64,000 bases of DNA from Pseudomonas fluorescens (GCF_001307275.1 NZ_CP012831.1:4394501-4458500); one strand, 5' to 3'. Shown: positions 40,860-50,330, numbered from the stretch's first letter. Numbers and translations are program-made. The notes: generated by a model from the letters alone, not told the origin.

Positions 40860-42761
40860 CTAGTTCACCCAGCGCTGCAGAATCTGCTGCAGGTCGTTCC
40901 TTTTGAACGGCTTGGCCAGGTAATCGTTCATGCCCGCCGCGAGGCAGGCTTCGCGATCGCCCTGCAAGGCGTTGGCCGTCAGGGCGATGATCGGCACCTC
41001 GTCGCAGCCCGGCAACTGACGGATCTGCCGGGTGGCTTCGTAGCCATCGATGATGGGCAAGCGGCAATCCATGAGGATCGCTTCGAAAATCAGGCTTTCG
41101 GCGCTGCGTACAGCCTGGGCGCCATCGGTGGCGACGCTGACGGTGAAGCCCAGGCTGCGCAGCATGGCTTCGATCACCGTCTGGTTGACCGGATTGTCTT
41201 CCACCAGCAACACGTTGCGGCCTTCGCCATCGCCGCTGCCGGTGGGCAGGCGCGGTGCCAGGGTCGGTGGCGTCTGGCGCGACAGGGCCAGCGGGATCTC
41301 GAGGGTGAACACCGAGCCCTGGCCTTCTTCGCTCTGGGCCCGCAGCGTCCCGCCCATGCGTTCGGCCAGGGTGCGTGCGATCGGCAGGCCCAGGCCAGTG
41401 CCGCCGTAGCGCCGGGAAATCGAATTGTCGGCCTGTTGGAAGGCGTCGAACATGCGTTCCAGGCTCTCGGCGGGAATACCAATGCCACTGTCGCGAACCG
41501 TGCAGGTGAACCACAGCAGTTCGTGGTCCAGGGCTTGCCATTGGCATTGCACGGTGACACGGCCTTGCTCGGTGAATTTCAGCGCGTTGCCGATCAGGTT
41601 CACCAGGATCTGCCGTATCCGCGTCGGATCGCCCTGCACCTGCAAGGCCCGCATGTCGTCCGGGACCAGCAGGTCCAGGCCCAGCTTGCGCTGCGCGGCG
41701 CTGTGCTGGAACGACTGCGCGCAACTGCCCACCAGTTCGGCCAGGTTGAACGGGATGTGCTCCAGTTCCAAGGCCGAGCGTTCGATGCGCGAGAAGTCGA
41801 GGATGTCGTTGATCACCTTCAGCAGGTGCTCGGTGGATTCCGACGCCAGCGCCGTGTACTCGTGCTGTTCGTCGGTCATGCGAGTGGTTTCCAGCAACTG
41901 CAGCATGCCCAGTACGCCGTTCATGGGCGTGCGCAGTTCATGGCTCATCATCGCCAGGAACTCGGACTTGGCGCTGTTGGCTTTTTCCGCTTCCTCGCGG
42001 GTCTTGATCAACTGCGCCATGGCCTGGTGCTGTTCGCGGCTGGCTTGTTCCAGGCCGTCGGCCAGGTTGTTGATGTGCCGCGACAAGGCCCCCAGTTCGG
42101 CATCATCGACGACGGGCAGCGGGGCGCTGTAGTCGCCTTGCTGGATGGCCTTGACCGCGTTGCCGATGTCGCGGATCGGCCGGGACAGGTTGGTCGCCAG
42201 CCGGCGCGCCACCAGGAAGGTGAACAGCAGGGCGAACAGCGCCAGGATCGCGGCCTTGAACAGGATCTCCTGCTGCCGCTGGCTGAAGGCGTCACTGGAC
42301 ATGCCGACGATCACGCGGCCCAGGTAATCTTCGCCGGGCGCCTCGACGGCGGTGCTGTTGCCTTGCAGGAAATCATTGTTCAGGGCAATGCGCTGCAGGC
42401 GCACCGGGGCCTGGAAGACTTCGATCTGTTGGGCACGGCTGTGGACTTGCTCGGGTTGTTCGACATACACCAGGACCTTGTCGGTGTTGTCCTGGACCTC
42501 CAGGAAGCGTACGTGAGGGGTCGCCAGGGTCGCGGTGAGCAGGCTCTCCAGCACTTCGTTGTTGCCGGAAATCACCCCGTACTCCGTGGCGGGGGCCAGT
42601 TGGTTGGCGATCAGTTGCCCGGTGTGATTGAGCTCCTGGCGCAAGTCCTGGATCCGCACGAAGGTAAAGAAGCTGATCAGCAGCACGGTCAGCAGCAACG
42701 CCGGACCGAGGGCGATGAGCTGGGTGCGGGTATTGATGTCCCAACGACGACGCAAGGTCAT
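40860..42761 (-). CDS. Membrane hybrid sensor histidine kinase (CHASE8-like sensor, HAMP, HisKA, HATPase, receiver)
   Basis: The 633-residue inner-membrane kinase has TM1 at about 12-34, a periplasmic region (35-165) resembling CHASE8 (QLIANQLAPATEYGVISGNN), TM2 at about 168-187, HAMP to about 240, a coiled segment, HisKA with phospho-His 274 in SHELRTPMNG, HATPase_c (about 375-492; N box Asn392, DSGIGIP, GGTGLGL) and a receiver with Asp565 in LMDCRLPIIDGYEA. There is no Hpt or DNA-binding output, so the phosphate must pass to a separate partner. Its ATG overlaps the stop of the binding-protein gene (ATGA), so it is translated with the two envelope proteins encoded upstream. Signal and output are unknown. 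Confidence 0.9.
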   Translation of the reverse strand: MTLRRRWDINTRTQLIALGPALLLTVLLISFFTFVRIQDLRQELNHTGQLIANQLAPATEYGVISGNNEVLESLLTATLATPHVRFLEVQDNTDKVLVYVEQPEQVHSRAQQIEVFQAPVRLQRIALNNDFLQGNSTAVEAPGEDYLGRVIVGMSSDAFSQRQQEILFKAAILALFALLFTFLVARRLATNLSRPIRDIGNAVKAIQQGDYSAPLPVVDDAELGALSRHINNLADGLEQASREQHQAMAQLIKTREEAEKANSAKSEFLAMMSHELRTPMNGVLGMLQLLETTRMTDEQHEYTALASESTEHLLKVINDILDFSRIERSALELEHIPFNLAELVGSCAQSFQHSAAQRKLGLDLLVPDDMRALQVQGDPTRIRQILVNLIGNALKFTEQGRVTVQCQWQALDHELLWFTCTVRDSGIGIPAESLERMFDAFQQADNSISRRYGGTGLGLPIARTLAERMGGTLRAQSEEGQGSVFTLEIPLALSRQTPPTLAPRLPTGSGDGEGRNVLLVEDNPVNQTVIEAMLRSLGFTVSVATDGAQAVRSAESLIFEAILMDCRLPIIDGYEATRQIRQLPGCDEVPIIALTANALQGDREACLAAGMNDYLAKPFKRNDLQQILQRWVN

Positions 42762-43690
42762 GGGCGGTGTTCTCCTTCGGCCAACGTTGCCGCGACGGAT
42801 TCGGCGTCAATCGGTTCGATCCCCAGCGAGCGGGAGACCTGCCGGTTGCCCAGGACTTTGAAACGGTCCGGATACAGCGTGCGCGGCCAGGTCGTGGCGG
42901 GGCGGTCGAGCAGGTCGTCGAGAATCGCCAGCCAGTCTTGCTGGTCGCTGTAGGTGCTGGCCAGGCTGCCGGCCTTGACGAAGGCCGCGCTGGGCCCGAT
43001 CAGCGCACGTTGCCGGGCATAGCTGCTGAGCAACAGGTTCTTCACGGTCTTGGGGTTGTACAAGTCGGGGTCATCGAGGCCCAGCAGTACATCGCTCTGG
43101 CCCAGCAGGTTTTGCAGGGGACGGCTGTCGCTGGTGTCGTCCCAGCGTTCGCTGACGATCACCAGGCCCAGCGGTGCCGCGGCCTGGCGGATGTCCTTGA
43201 GCAGGAATTCACTGTGGGCGTCGTACAGCACGCCGACCTGGCGCACTTGCGGCAGGATGGTGCGGATCAGCCGCAATTGCCGGGCCATCGGTGGATCGCT
43301 CCACAACAGGCTCAGATGCGCGGGCGTGGCCTCGCCCAGGCGATCGCGGGCTTGCTGGCGGCTGATGCGCAGGACCAGGGTAGCCGGGCCCCGGGCGTCT
43401 TGCAGGCGCCACTCCAGGCTGGGCAGGTCAAGCAGAACCAGGCGGACATTATCCGGCAACTTGTCCGGCGCTGGCAGGTTGGCCAGCGGTGTAAACCGCA
43501 CGCTGTCTTCGGGGCGCAGGGCTTTCAGGGCCTGGGTGAAAGACTGCACGCCGGGGCTATCCTCTGCACCGGTCAAGAGAATTTCGGCGGCCCGGGCCTG
43601 GAGGGTCGTCAGCCATCCGGCGAACACCAGGCACAGGGCCAGCGTCAGGCGGCCATGAAATGGCATCTTGCGGCGGGCGTTCCCGGACAT
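42758..43690 (-). CDS. Orphan ABC-type periplasmic substrate-binding protein (ABC_sub_bind family)
   Basis: The 310-residue protein has a signal peptide ending TLQARAAE near residue 35 and then a two-lobed periplasmic-binding pattern of the ABC_sub_bind (PF04392/TrpX-like) type, with IRTILPQVRQVGVLYDAHSEF near residue 155 starting the second lobe. No ABC ATPase or permease is encoded nearby. Its start directly abuts the TonB-receptor stop codon, and its stop overlaps the histidine-kinase ATG. This context suggests it delivers a ligand or a binding signal to the kinase's periplasmic domain rather than to a transporter. The ligand is unknown. Confidence 0.82.
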   Translation of the reverse strand: MSGNARRKMPFHGRLTLALCLVFAGWLTTLQARAAEILLTGAEDSPGVQSFTQALKALRPEDSVRFTPLANLPAPDKLPDNVRLVLLDLPSLEWRLQDARGPATLVLRISRQQARDRLGEATPAHLSLLWSDPPMARQLRLIRTILPQVRQVGVLYDAHSEFLLKDIRQAAAPLGLVIVSERWDDTSDSRPLQNLLGQSDVLLGLDDPDLYNPKTVKNLLLSSYARQRALIGPSAAFVKAGSLASTYSDQQDWLAILDDLLDRPATTWPRTLYPDRFKVLGNRQVSRSLGIEPIDAESVAATLAEGEHRP

Positions 43691-45814
43691 CTAGAACGAC
43701 AACTCCGCACTGAAGTACACGACATGGCGAGCGTCGTAGCGGTTGTCGACGAAGGTCATGGGCTGGTTGTCCAGGCGCTGTTGCAGGACGCCCGCCAGTT
43801 CCAGGCTGGCCTTGCCCAGGGGAATGCGCCGGGCGATACGGGTGTCCACCCGTTCGAAGCGATAGCCATTGAGATCGTCGGCGGCGTAATAGAACAGCGC
43901 GCTGTTCCAGCCTTGGCCCCAGTCCCTTAGCCAGCCGGCCGAGCCGCTGTTGCGGGCGGTCAGTTGTTCGTCGAGAGGGTTGCTGGCCTGGGCGTCGACA
44001 TAGGCATAGGTCAGGCGCAGGCGGTCGGCGCTGGTCATGCGCCAATCGAACTGGGTCTCGACCCCGGAGAACTGTGATTCGTTGGAGTTGCTGGCAATGT
44101 ACTGATTGTTGCGCAGCGGCTCGCTGATCATGCCGGTGATTTCGTCATGGAACAGTTTCACATCGACCGCCAGGCCCAGGTCCACGAAGTAACCGTTGTA
44201 GCCCAGTTCCCGGGAGCGCATGTGCTCCTGTTCCAGGTTGCCCGGGCCGCGGGTCTGGACGAAGTAACGGGCACTGTTCTGGCCGAAGGCGGCGGGTTGC
44301 AGGTTGGTGACCTGATAGCTCCAGTTGACGTTGTTCTCGAACATGTCCGGCGAGCGCACGGCTTCGGAGTACACCGCCCGCAGGCCATGGCGCGGAGTGA
44401 TCAGGTAATTGACGGCGATCCGCGGAGTCAGCGAGCTGCCGGTCAGGCGGGTGTCTTCGAACATCGCGCCGCCCTGCAACAGCCAATGCTCGGTGGCCCG
44501 CCATTCGAGCTGGCCGAACAGGCGCCAGGTGGTGTCGTCCAGGGTGCCGTTGAAGTACGTCTCCGAGTCGGCCCGGTCGTAGCGATAGTTGGCCCCGGTG
44601 ACCAGTCGCAGGCTGTCGGACAGGCTCAGGGTGTCCTGGATCTCCAGGTCGTAGCGCGATTCCCGGGCGCTCTGGTCGATATCGCCGCACAGGGTTTGCG
44701 AGGCGCCGTTGCGCCACTGGTCGAGCACCTGATTGGCCAACGCCTGTTCCTGTGGCGTGCCGGGTGGCGCGCCGGTGCTGGTGTAGCTGGGGATATTGCG
44801 CGCCAGCTTCTCGGCATAGTTGGGGTTGAGCTGCCACAGGTCGGTCAGTTGCGGGCTGAAGGACACCTCGGCGTCACAGGCGCGCCAGGTCTGCTGGCGA
44901 TCCCAGTGCTGGATCGAGCCCTGTACATAAAGGCTGTGATCGGGGTCCAGGTCCAGGTTCCAGCGCAGTGAGCCGGCGTAGTCCTTGGCGATGACATCGG
45001 AGTTATCCCCAGCGGCGGTAATCCCGGCAAACACGGGATGGTAGGTATAGGGCCGCTGGTTGGTCCCATCCTTGGCATTCAATTGCCAGTCGATGCTCTG
45101 CCGTTCGTCCAGGGTCTGGCTGACGGACAGGTTGAAGCGGTTCAGGCGGCGGCTGTCGCGGTAGTCGGCACCGTTGCGGTCGCTGTCAAAGCCATCGTCT
45201 TCCTGGCCGGACAGCGACAGCCGCAGGTCGCCGCCGTCCCAGCCGCTGCCCTGGCTGGCGTACCAGTCACTGATGCCACGCTGGCCCCGGGTGATTTTCA
45301 GCCGGGTGCCGTGGCTGTCGGCCGGGGCGCGGGTGATGATGTTGACCACCGCCATCAGCGCGTTGGCGCCATAACTGACGGTGTTGGGGCCGCGGAAGAC
45401 TTCGATCCGCTCAATGTCTTCCATGGCCACCGGAATATCGCTCCAGTCCACCGTGGCCAAGCCGGCGCGGTACACCGAGCGGCCGTCGATCAGCACTTGC
45501 ATGCGCCGGGCTTCGCTGGCGTTGGTGCCATGGTAGTTCACGGCCGCCTGGTTGCCGGTGATGTTGCCGACCATCATGCCTGGCACCAGGCGCAGCAGTT
45601 CGCTGATGTCCCGGGCGCCGCTGGCCTTGATCAGCTCGCTGTCGAGCACGGTCATGCTGCCCGGCACCGCCGCTGGCGATTGCTTCAGGCGCGTGGCCGT
45701 CAGTACCTGGGGCAGGGGCTGGCTGTCCACGAACAAGTCGTCGGCCAGCACTGGCGGGCTGATGATCAGTGCCAATAGCAGGGACGAACCTGAGCGGGAA
45801 GGGCCAACGGACAC
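43691..45814 (-). CDS. TonB-dependent outer-membrane receptor
   Basis: The 707-residue protein has a signal peptide (SLLLALIISPPVLAD), a TonB-box-like QVLTATRLKQ near residue 36, a plug domain (about 45-160: SMTVLDSELIKASGARDISELL, MQVLIDGRSVY, IERIEVFRGPNTVSYGANALMAVVNIITR) and a beta barrel ending in the aromatic C terminus YFSAELSF. No N-terminal STN signalling domain is visible, so it is not a FecA-type transducer. The start is a GTG at 45814 with a weak ribosome-binding site. It is the first gene of a three-gene operon with a binding protein and a hybrid kinase. The ligand cannot be read from the sequence; no siderophore genes are adjacent. Confidence 0.92.
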   Translation of the reverse strand: MSVGPSRSGSSLLLALIISPPVLADDLFVDSQPLPQVLTATRLKQSPAAVPGSMTVLDSELIKASGARDISELLRLVPGMMVGNITGNQAAVNYHGTNASEARRMQVLIDGRSVYRAGLATVDWSDIPVAMEDIERIEVFRGPNTVSYGANALMAVVNIITRAPADSHGTRLKITRGQRGISDWYASQGSGWDGGDLRLSLSGQEDDGFDSDRNGADYRDSRRLNRFNLSVSQTLDERQSIDWQLNAKDGTNQRPYTYHPVFAGITAAGDNSDVIAKDYAGSLRWNLDLDPDHSLYVQGSIQHWDRQQTWRACDAEVSFSPQLTDLWQLNPNYAEKLARNIPSYTSTGAPPGTPQEQALANQVLDQWRNGASQTLCGDIDQSARESRYDLEIQDTLSLSDSLRLVTGANYRYDRADSETYFNGTLDDTTWRLFGQLEWRATEHWLLQGGAMFEDTRLTGSSLTPRIAVNYLITPRHGLRAVYSEAVRSPDMFENNVNWSYQVTNLQPAAFGQNSARYFVQTRGPGNLEQEHMRSRELGYNGYFVDLGLAVDVKLFHDEITGMISEPLRNNQYIASNSNESQFSGVETQFDWRMTSADRLRLTYAYVDAQASNPLDEQLTARNSGSAGWLRDWGQGWNSALFYYAADDLNGYRFERVDTRIARRIPLGKASLELAGVLQQRLDNQPMTFVDNRYDARHVVYFSAELSF

Positions 45815-46013
45815 GGTACAGCCTATGGGAATGGGTGGGTGACGGGCATGTTAACTGAGCTGAACGACTTTTCCATTCACGTTGACAGCATTTTCCTAGG
45901 AATTAATGGTCAGCTTCCTACAACTGGCGGTAATTGTTGCCGGGGCTGGTCGCCATCCGGCCGCTCCGTATAATGCCCCGCATTGCCACTTGGTATGGAT
46001 GAACGGATTGCAT

Positions 46014-47039
46014 ATGACTGAACAGCGCCCGATTGCGGTCCTGGGGGGCGGGAGTTTCGGTACCGCCGTGGCTAACCTGCTGGCCGAGAATGGTCACCCG
46101 GTGCGCCAGTGGATGCGTGACCCGGAACAGGCCGAGGCCATCCGGGTCAACCGCGAGAACCCGCGTTACCTCAAGGGCATCAAGATCCGCCCGGAAGTGG
46201 TACCGGTGACTGACTTGCAGGCCACCCTGGAGGGCAGCGACCTGTTCTTCGTCGCCTTGCCGTCCAGTGCCTTGCGCTCGGTGCTGGCGCCCCATGCCGA
46301 GCGCTTGAGCGGCAAGTTGTTGGTGAGCCTGACCAAGGGCATCGAAGCCCAGACCTTCAAGCTGATGAGCGAGATTCTCGAAGAAATCGCCCCCAAGGCG
46401 CGGATCGGTGTGATTTCCGGGCCGAACCTGGCGCGGGAAATCGCCGAGCACGCCTTGACCGCCACCGTGGTCGCCAGCGAGGACGAAGCGCTGTGCCAAC
46501 GGGTCCAGGCCGCACTCCATGGCCGCACCTTTCGTGTCTACGCCAGCGCCGACCGTTTTGGGGTGGAGCTGGGCGGGGCGCTGAAGAACGTCTATGCCAT
46601 CATCGCCGGCATGGCGGTGGCGCTGGGCATGGGGGAGAACACCAAGAGCATGCTGATCACTCGCGCGCTGGCGGAAATGACCCGCTTCGCCGTCAGCCAG
46701 GGTGCCAATCCGATGACCTTCCTGGGATTGGCCGGGGTGGGCGACCTGATCGTTACCTGTTCCTCGCCCAAGAGCCGCAACTACCAGGTCGGTTTTGCCC
46801 TCGGCCAAGGCTTGAGCCTTGACGAGGCCGTGTCGCGCCTGGGTGAAGTGGCCGAAGGGGTCAACACCCTCAAGGTGCTCAAGGCCAAGTCCCAGGAGGC
46901 GGGGGTGTATATGCCGCTGGTCGCCGGGCTGCACGCGATTCTGTTCGAAGGGCGCACGCTTGAGCAGGTGATCGAGCTGTTGATGCGTGGCGAACCGAAG
47001 ACCGACGTCGATTTCATTTCCACCAGCGGTTTCAACTGA
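46014..47039 (+). CDS. gpsA: Glycerol-3-phosphate dehydrogenase [NAD(P)+]
   Basis: The 341-residue cytosolic enzyme reduces dihydroxyacetone phosphate to sn-glycerol-3-phosphate for phospholipid synthesis. The NAD(P) loop IAVLGGGSFGTAVANLL is at residues 7-23, SLTKGIE near residue 107, ISGPNLARE near residue 138 and the catalytic Lys region GALKNVYAI near residue 191. The upstream frame extension is discarded: the ATG at 46014 gives the family start. A TATAAT -10 element lies at 45969-45974, without a clear -35. It begins a run with DUF4389, sixA and a thioesterase. Confidence 0.97.
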   Translation: MTEQRPIAVLGGGSFGTAVANLLAENGHPVRQWMRDPEQAEAIRVNRENPRYLKGIKIRPEVVPVTDLQATLEGSDLFFVALPSSALRSVLAPHAERLSGKLLVSLTKGIEAQTFKLMSEILEEIAPKARIGVISGPNLAREIAEHALTATVVASEDEALCQRVQAALHGRTFRVYASADRFGVELGGALKNVYAIIAGMAVALGMGENTKSMLITRALAEMTRFAVSQGANPMTFLGLAGVGDLIVTCSSPKSRNYQVGFALGQGLSLDEAVSRLGEVAEGVNTLKVLKAKSQEAGVYMPLVAGLHAILFEGRTLEQVIELLMRGEPKTDVDFISTSGFN

Positions 47040-47069
47040 ACCGCTATTGACCGCAAGCAGGAGCGAGCC

Positions 47070-47417
47070 ATGAACGATCCGCAAGGGCAACCCCAATACG
47101 AATCCATCCTGCTGCGTGTGCTGTGGATGGTGGTCTATCTGCTGGTCTGGCAGGTGGCGCAATTCATCCTCGGCGCCGTGGTGCTGGTGCAGTTGATTTA
47201 TCGGCTGATCTACGGCGCGCCCAGCGCCAGCCTGATGAACTTCGGCGACAGCCTGAGCCAGTTCCTGGCGCAGATCGGCCGCTTCGGCACCTTCCACAGC
47301 GACCAGAAGCCTTGGCCGTTCGCCGACTGGCCGGCACCACGCACGCCTGAAGGCGAAGCGCCACACGCCGTGGCACCGGCGCCGCACCCCGTCCGGGACG
47401 AGGAGCCGAAGCTATGA
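47070..47417 (+). CDS. DUF4389 membrane protein
   Basis: The 115-residue protein has one or two N-terminal hydrophobic helices (about residues 14-52), a short amphipathic stretch (FGDSLSQFLAQIGRFGTFHSDQKPWPF) and a Pro/Ala-rich tail. It matches the DUF4389 family, commonly found between gpsA and sixA in Pseudomonas. An AGGAGCGA site precedes the ATG, and the stop overlaps the sixA start by four bases. Function unknown. Confidence 0.88.
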   Translation: MNDPQGQPQYESILLRVLWMVVYLLVWQVAQFILGAVVLVQLIYRLIYGAPSASLMNFGDSLSQFLAQIGRFGTFHSDQKPWPFADWPAPRTPEGEAPHAVAPAPHPVRDEEPKL

Positions 47418-47866
47418 AACTGTGGGTATTGCGTCACGGTGAGGCAGAGCCCCATGGTGTCCGTCCCGATCCGGAACGGGTCTTGACGGTGCACGGCCGC
47501 GAGGAGGTGTTGCTCAGCGCCGGCCGGTTGATGGGCGAGCCGTTGCGGGCCATCTACGCCAGCCCTTATGTGCGTGCCCAGCAGACCGCGCAACTGGTGC
47601 GCGAAGCACTGGGGTTCGAACCTGAACTGATCACCGTCGATTGGCTCACGCCGGAGACCCGACCGACGGAGGTGCTAAGGCATCTGGAGGACCAGGACGA
47701 TGTGCTGCTGGTCAGCCATAACCCATTGGTGGGCAGCCTGCTGGGCTTACTGCAGCACGGCCATCTGCAACAACCCGAGCAAGTGCAAACCGCTGGCCTG
47801 GCCGAGCTGGAAGGCGATCTGCCGCTGGCCGGGGCGATGCTGCTCAAGGGCATCAGGCACCCCTGA
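47414..47866 (+). CDS. sixA: Phosphohistidine phosphatase SixA
   Basis: The 150-residue protein is a histidine-phosphatase-superfamily enzyme of the SixA type, which in E. coli removes phosphate from phosphohistidine (first reported on ArcB, later tied to the nitrogen phosphotransferase system). The catalytic His is in WVLRHGEAEP at residues 3-12 and the second His in LLVSHNPLVG near residue 98. It overlaps the DUF4389 gene by four bases, indicating co-translation. The in vivo target here is not known. Confidence 0.93.
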   Translation: MKLWVLRHGEAEPHGVRPDPERVLTVHGREEVLLSAGRLMGEPLRAIYASPYVRAQQTAQLVREALGFEPELITVDWLTPETRPTEVLRHLEDQDDVLLVSHNPLVGSLLGLLQHGHLQQPEQVQTAGLAELEGDLPLAGAMLLKGIRHP

Positions 47867-47918
47867 ATAGAGCGGTTGCAGGACTGGGCAAGACAACAAT
47901 CACACAGGAAGGGCAACG

Positions 47919-48362
47919 ATGAGTCTGTGGCGCACCACCCCCGACATCGAGAAACTGAACGCCGCCGGTAAGAACACCATCAGCGAAGTGCTGGACATTC
48001 GGTTCGAGTCCTTCGACGACGAATCCCTGACCGCCAGCATGGTGGTCGATCAGCGCACCCATCAACCGTTCGGCCTGCTGCATGGCGGTGCTTCGGTGGT
48101 GCTGGCTGAAACGGTCGGCTCCATGGCCGCCTATCTCTGTGTGGACGCCAGCAAATTCTATTGCGTGGGCCTGGAGATCAACGCCAACCACCTGCGCGGC
48201 GTGCGCAGTGGACGGGTGACGGCCACGGCCCGAGTGGTCCACCTGGGGCGCACCACCCAGGTCTGGGACATCCGCCTGGTCAATGACGAGGGCAAGGTCA
48301 ACTGCGTGTCGCGCCTGACCATGGCGGTGGTGCCGTTGGGTGAGCAGCCGCCGGCGCGTTGA
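47919..48362 (+). CDS. Hotdog-fold thioesterase (MenI/YbdB-like)
   Basis: The 147-residue protein belongs to the PaaI/YbdB/MenI group. The catalytic region HQPFGLLHGGASVVLAETVGS near residue 48 has the HGG turn and the active-site Glu. The group hydrolyses aromatic or medium-chain acyl-CoA and sometimes proofreads carrier-protein thioesters. A GGAAGG site lies before the ATG. It lies 52 bases after sixA and may be the last gene of that operon. A variant-family REP pair follows. Confidence 0.88.
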   Translation: MSLWRTTPDIEKLNAAGKNTISEVLDIRFESFDDESLTASMVVDQRTHQPFGLLHGGASVVLAETVGSMAAYLCVDASKFYCVGLEINANHLRGVRSGRVTATARVVHLGRTTQVWDIRLVNDEGKVNCVSRLTMAVVPLGEQPPAR

Positions 48363-48401
48363 CGCTCTAGCTGGATGCAATCCTGTGGTTAGGGGATCCT
48401 C

Positions 48402-48487
48402 TGTGGGAGCAAGGCTTGCCCGCGATGGCGGCGATGCGGTCTTTCAAAAAACGAGTCGCCTGTGTCGCGGGCAAGCCTTGCTCCCAC
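48402..48487. repeat. REP pair of the variant family (GAGCAAGGCTTGCCCGCGAT)
   Basis: Inverted arms at 48402-48426 and 48464-48487 carry the same variant core as the pair at 13349-13436. Confidence 0.85.
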
Positions 48488-48638
48488 ACAACTCCCTCGC
48501 CACATCGGGCAGTATTTACAGTTCCATAACCCCCATAGCCCAAGCCCGACTGTCATCATTCCTGTCAGTTACGGTCATTGCCGCGCCGTCGGGTTCTGCG
48601 GACAATCTGCCGCAGTTCCCTCCAATGGATCGGCTGTC

Positions 48639-49433
48639 ATGTCGCAACAGATTTTTTTCGCCCATGCCAATGGTTTTCCCTCGGCCACCTACGGCAAGCT
48701 GTTCGCCGCATTGGCGCCGCAGTACCAGGTCGCGCATCTGGAACTGCACGGCCATGACCCGCGTTTTCCGGTGGACGATAACTGGCACAACCTGGTGGAC
48801 GAACTGATCCATCACCTGGAGCAGCAACCGGCGCCGGTGTGGGGCGTTGGCCACTCCCTGGGTGGCGTGCTGCACCTGCACGCGGCGTTGCGCTGCCCGC
48901 AGTTGTATCGCGGCGTGGTCATGCTCGATTCGCCAGTGCTGACCCGTACCGACCAGTGGGTGATCCTGGCCGCCAAGCGCCTGGGGTTCATCGATCGCCT
49001 GACCCCGGCGGGCCGGACGCTGGGGCGGCGCGAGGAGTTCGCTGACCTGGAATCCGCCCGGCAGTATTTTGCCGGCAAGACACTGTTCCGCGGCTTTGAC
49101 CCGGATTGCTTCGACGCCTACCTGCAACACGGCCTGCAACAAGTCGGCGACCGGTTGCGCCTGCGCTTCGACCCGGCCACGGAAATCAGTATCTACCGCG
49201 GCGTGCCGCACACCAGCCCAGGACGGCCCCGCAAGCTCAAGGTGCCGCTGGCGGTGGTGCGCGGCCGGCAGAGTCGCGTGGTGATGCGGCATCACACCCG
49301 TTCGGTGGGGCGTATGCTCCATGGCGAATCCCTGAGCATGCCCGGCGGCCATATGTTTCCCCTCGAACGTCCACAAGACACGGCCAACCTGCTCAAGAAC
49401 CTGTTCCAGCGTTGGGAAGGGCGCAGCGCATGA
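48639..49433 (+). CDS. Alpha/beta hydrolase
   Basis: The 264-residue cytosolic hydrolase has the oxyanion segment FAHANGFPSATY near residue 7, the nucleophile elbow GVGHSLGGVLHLH near residue 72 and the late His in MPGGHMFPLERP near residue 237. The substrate is unknown. The ATG at 48639 gives the canonical N terminus; a longer frame runs into a REP pair and is not used. Its stop overlaps the start of a second alpha/beta hydrolase gene by four bases, so the two form an operon. Confidence 0.88.
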   Translation: MSQQIFFAHANGFPSATYGKLFAALAPQYQVAHLELHGHDPRFPVDDNWHNLVDELIHHLEQQPAPVWGVGHSLGGVLHLHAALRCPQLYRGVVMLDSPVLTRTDQWVILAAKRLGFIDRLTPAGRTLGRREEFADLESARQYFAGKTLFRGFDPDCFDAYLQHGLQQVGDRLRLRFDPATEISIYRGVPHTSPGRPRKLKVPLAVVRGRQSRVVMRHHTRSVGRMLHGESLSMPGGHMFPLERPQDTANLLKNLFQRWEGRSA

Positions 49434-50281
49434 GCATGGTCGAGGAGGTCCGCCTGAGCCTGCCTCACATCGAGCTGGCGGCTCATTTGTTTGGCCCGGA
49501 AGACGGGCTGCCGGTGATTGCCCTGCACGGTTGGCTGGACAACGCCAACAGCTTCGCACGCCTGGCGCCCAGGCTCGAGGGGCTGCGGGTGATCGCCCTG
49601 GACATGGCCGGTCACGGTCATTCCGGGCATCGACCGCCGGGTGCCAGCTATGCCTTGTGGGACTACGTCCATGATGTGCTGCAAGTGGCTGAACAACTGG
49701 GCTTGAAGCGCTTCGCCCTGCTGGGGCATTCCATGGGTGCCATTGTCTCGCTGGTGCTGGCCGGTTCCCTGCCGGAACGGGTGACGCACCTGGGGTTGAT
49801 CGACGGGGTGATTCCTCCTACAGCCAAAGGCGATAGCGCGGCCGAACGCATGGGCATGGCCCTGCAAGCCCAGTTGGATTTGCAGCAAAAACGCAAGCCG
49901 GTCTACAAAACCCTCGACCGGGCCATCGAAGCGCGTATGAAGGGGTTGGTAGCGGTCAGCCGCGAGGCCGCCGAGTTGCTGGCCCAGCGCGGCCTGATGC
50001 CGGTGCCCGGAGGCTATACCTGGCGCACCGACAACCGCCTGACCCTGCCATCGCCCCTGCGCCTGACCGAGGAGCAGGCCATGGCGTTCGTTGCGCGGGT
50101 CGCTTGTCCGGCGCATCTGGTGGTGGCGGCCGATGGCATGCTGGCCCAGCACCCGGAGCTGCTGGAGCGTCTACCCTTCAGTCATGAGCAGTTGCCTGGA
50201 GGCCATCATCTGCACCTTAACGATGAGGTCGGTGCCGGGCTTGTAGCAGACTGTTTCAATCGGTTCTTCACTGTTCCTTGA
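49430..50281 (+). CDS. Alpha/beta hydrolase, overlapping the previous one
   Basis: The 283-residue hydrolase has LHGWLDNANSFARLAP near residue 29, the elbow LLGHSMGAIVSLVLAG near residue 98 and a catalytic His in PGGHHLHLNDE near residue 258. It resembles the MEST/serine-hydrolase-like group of the family. Its ATGA overlap with the preceding hydrolase implies coupled translation. The two hydrolases differ in sequence and are not a recent duplication. The substrate is unknown. Confidence 0.87.
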   Translation: MSMVEEVRLSLPHIELAAHLFGPEDGLPVIALHGWLDNANSFARLAPRLEGLRVIALDMAGHGHSGHRPPGASYALWDYVHDVLQVAEQLGLKRFALLGHSMGAIVSLVLAGSLPERVTHLGLIDGVIPPTAKGDSAAERMGMALQAQLDLQQKRKPVYKTLDRAIEARMKGLVAVSREAAELLAQRGLMPVPGGYTWRTDNRLTLPSPLRLTEEQAMAFVARVACPAHLVVAADGMLAQHPELLERLPFSHEQLPGGHHLHLNDEVGAGLVADCFNRFFTVP

Positions 50282-50330
50282 CTTGCGCCGGGCAACTGTC
50301 GAGGCTGAGCGGGTTGAAAGGGAGACAACC

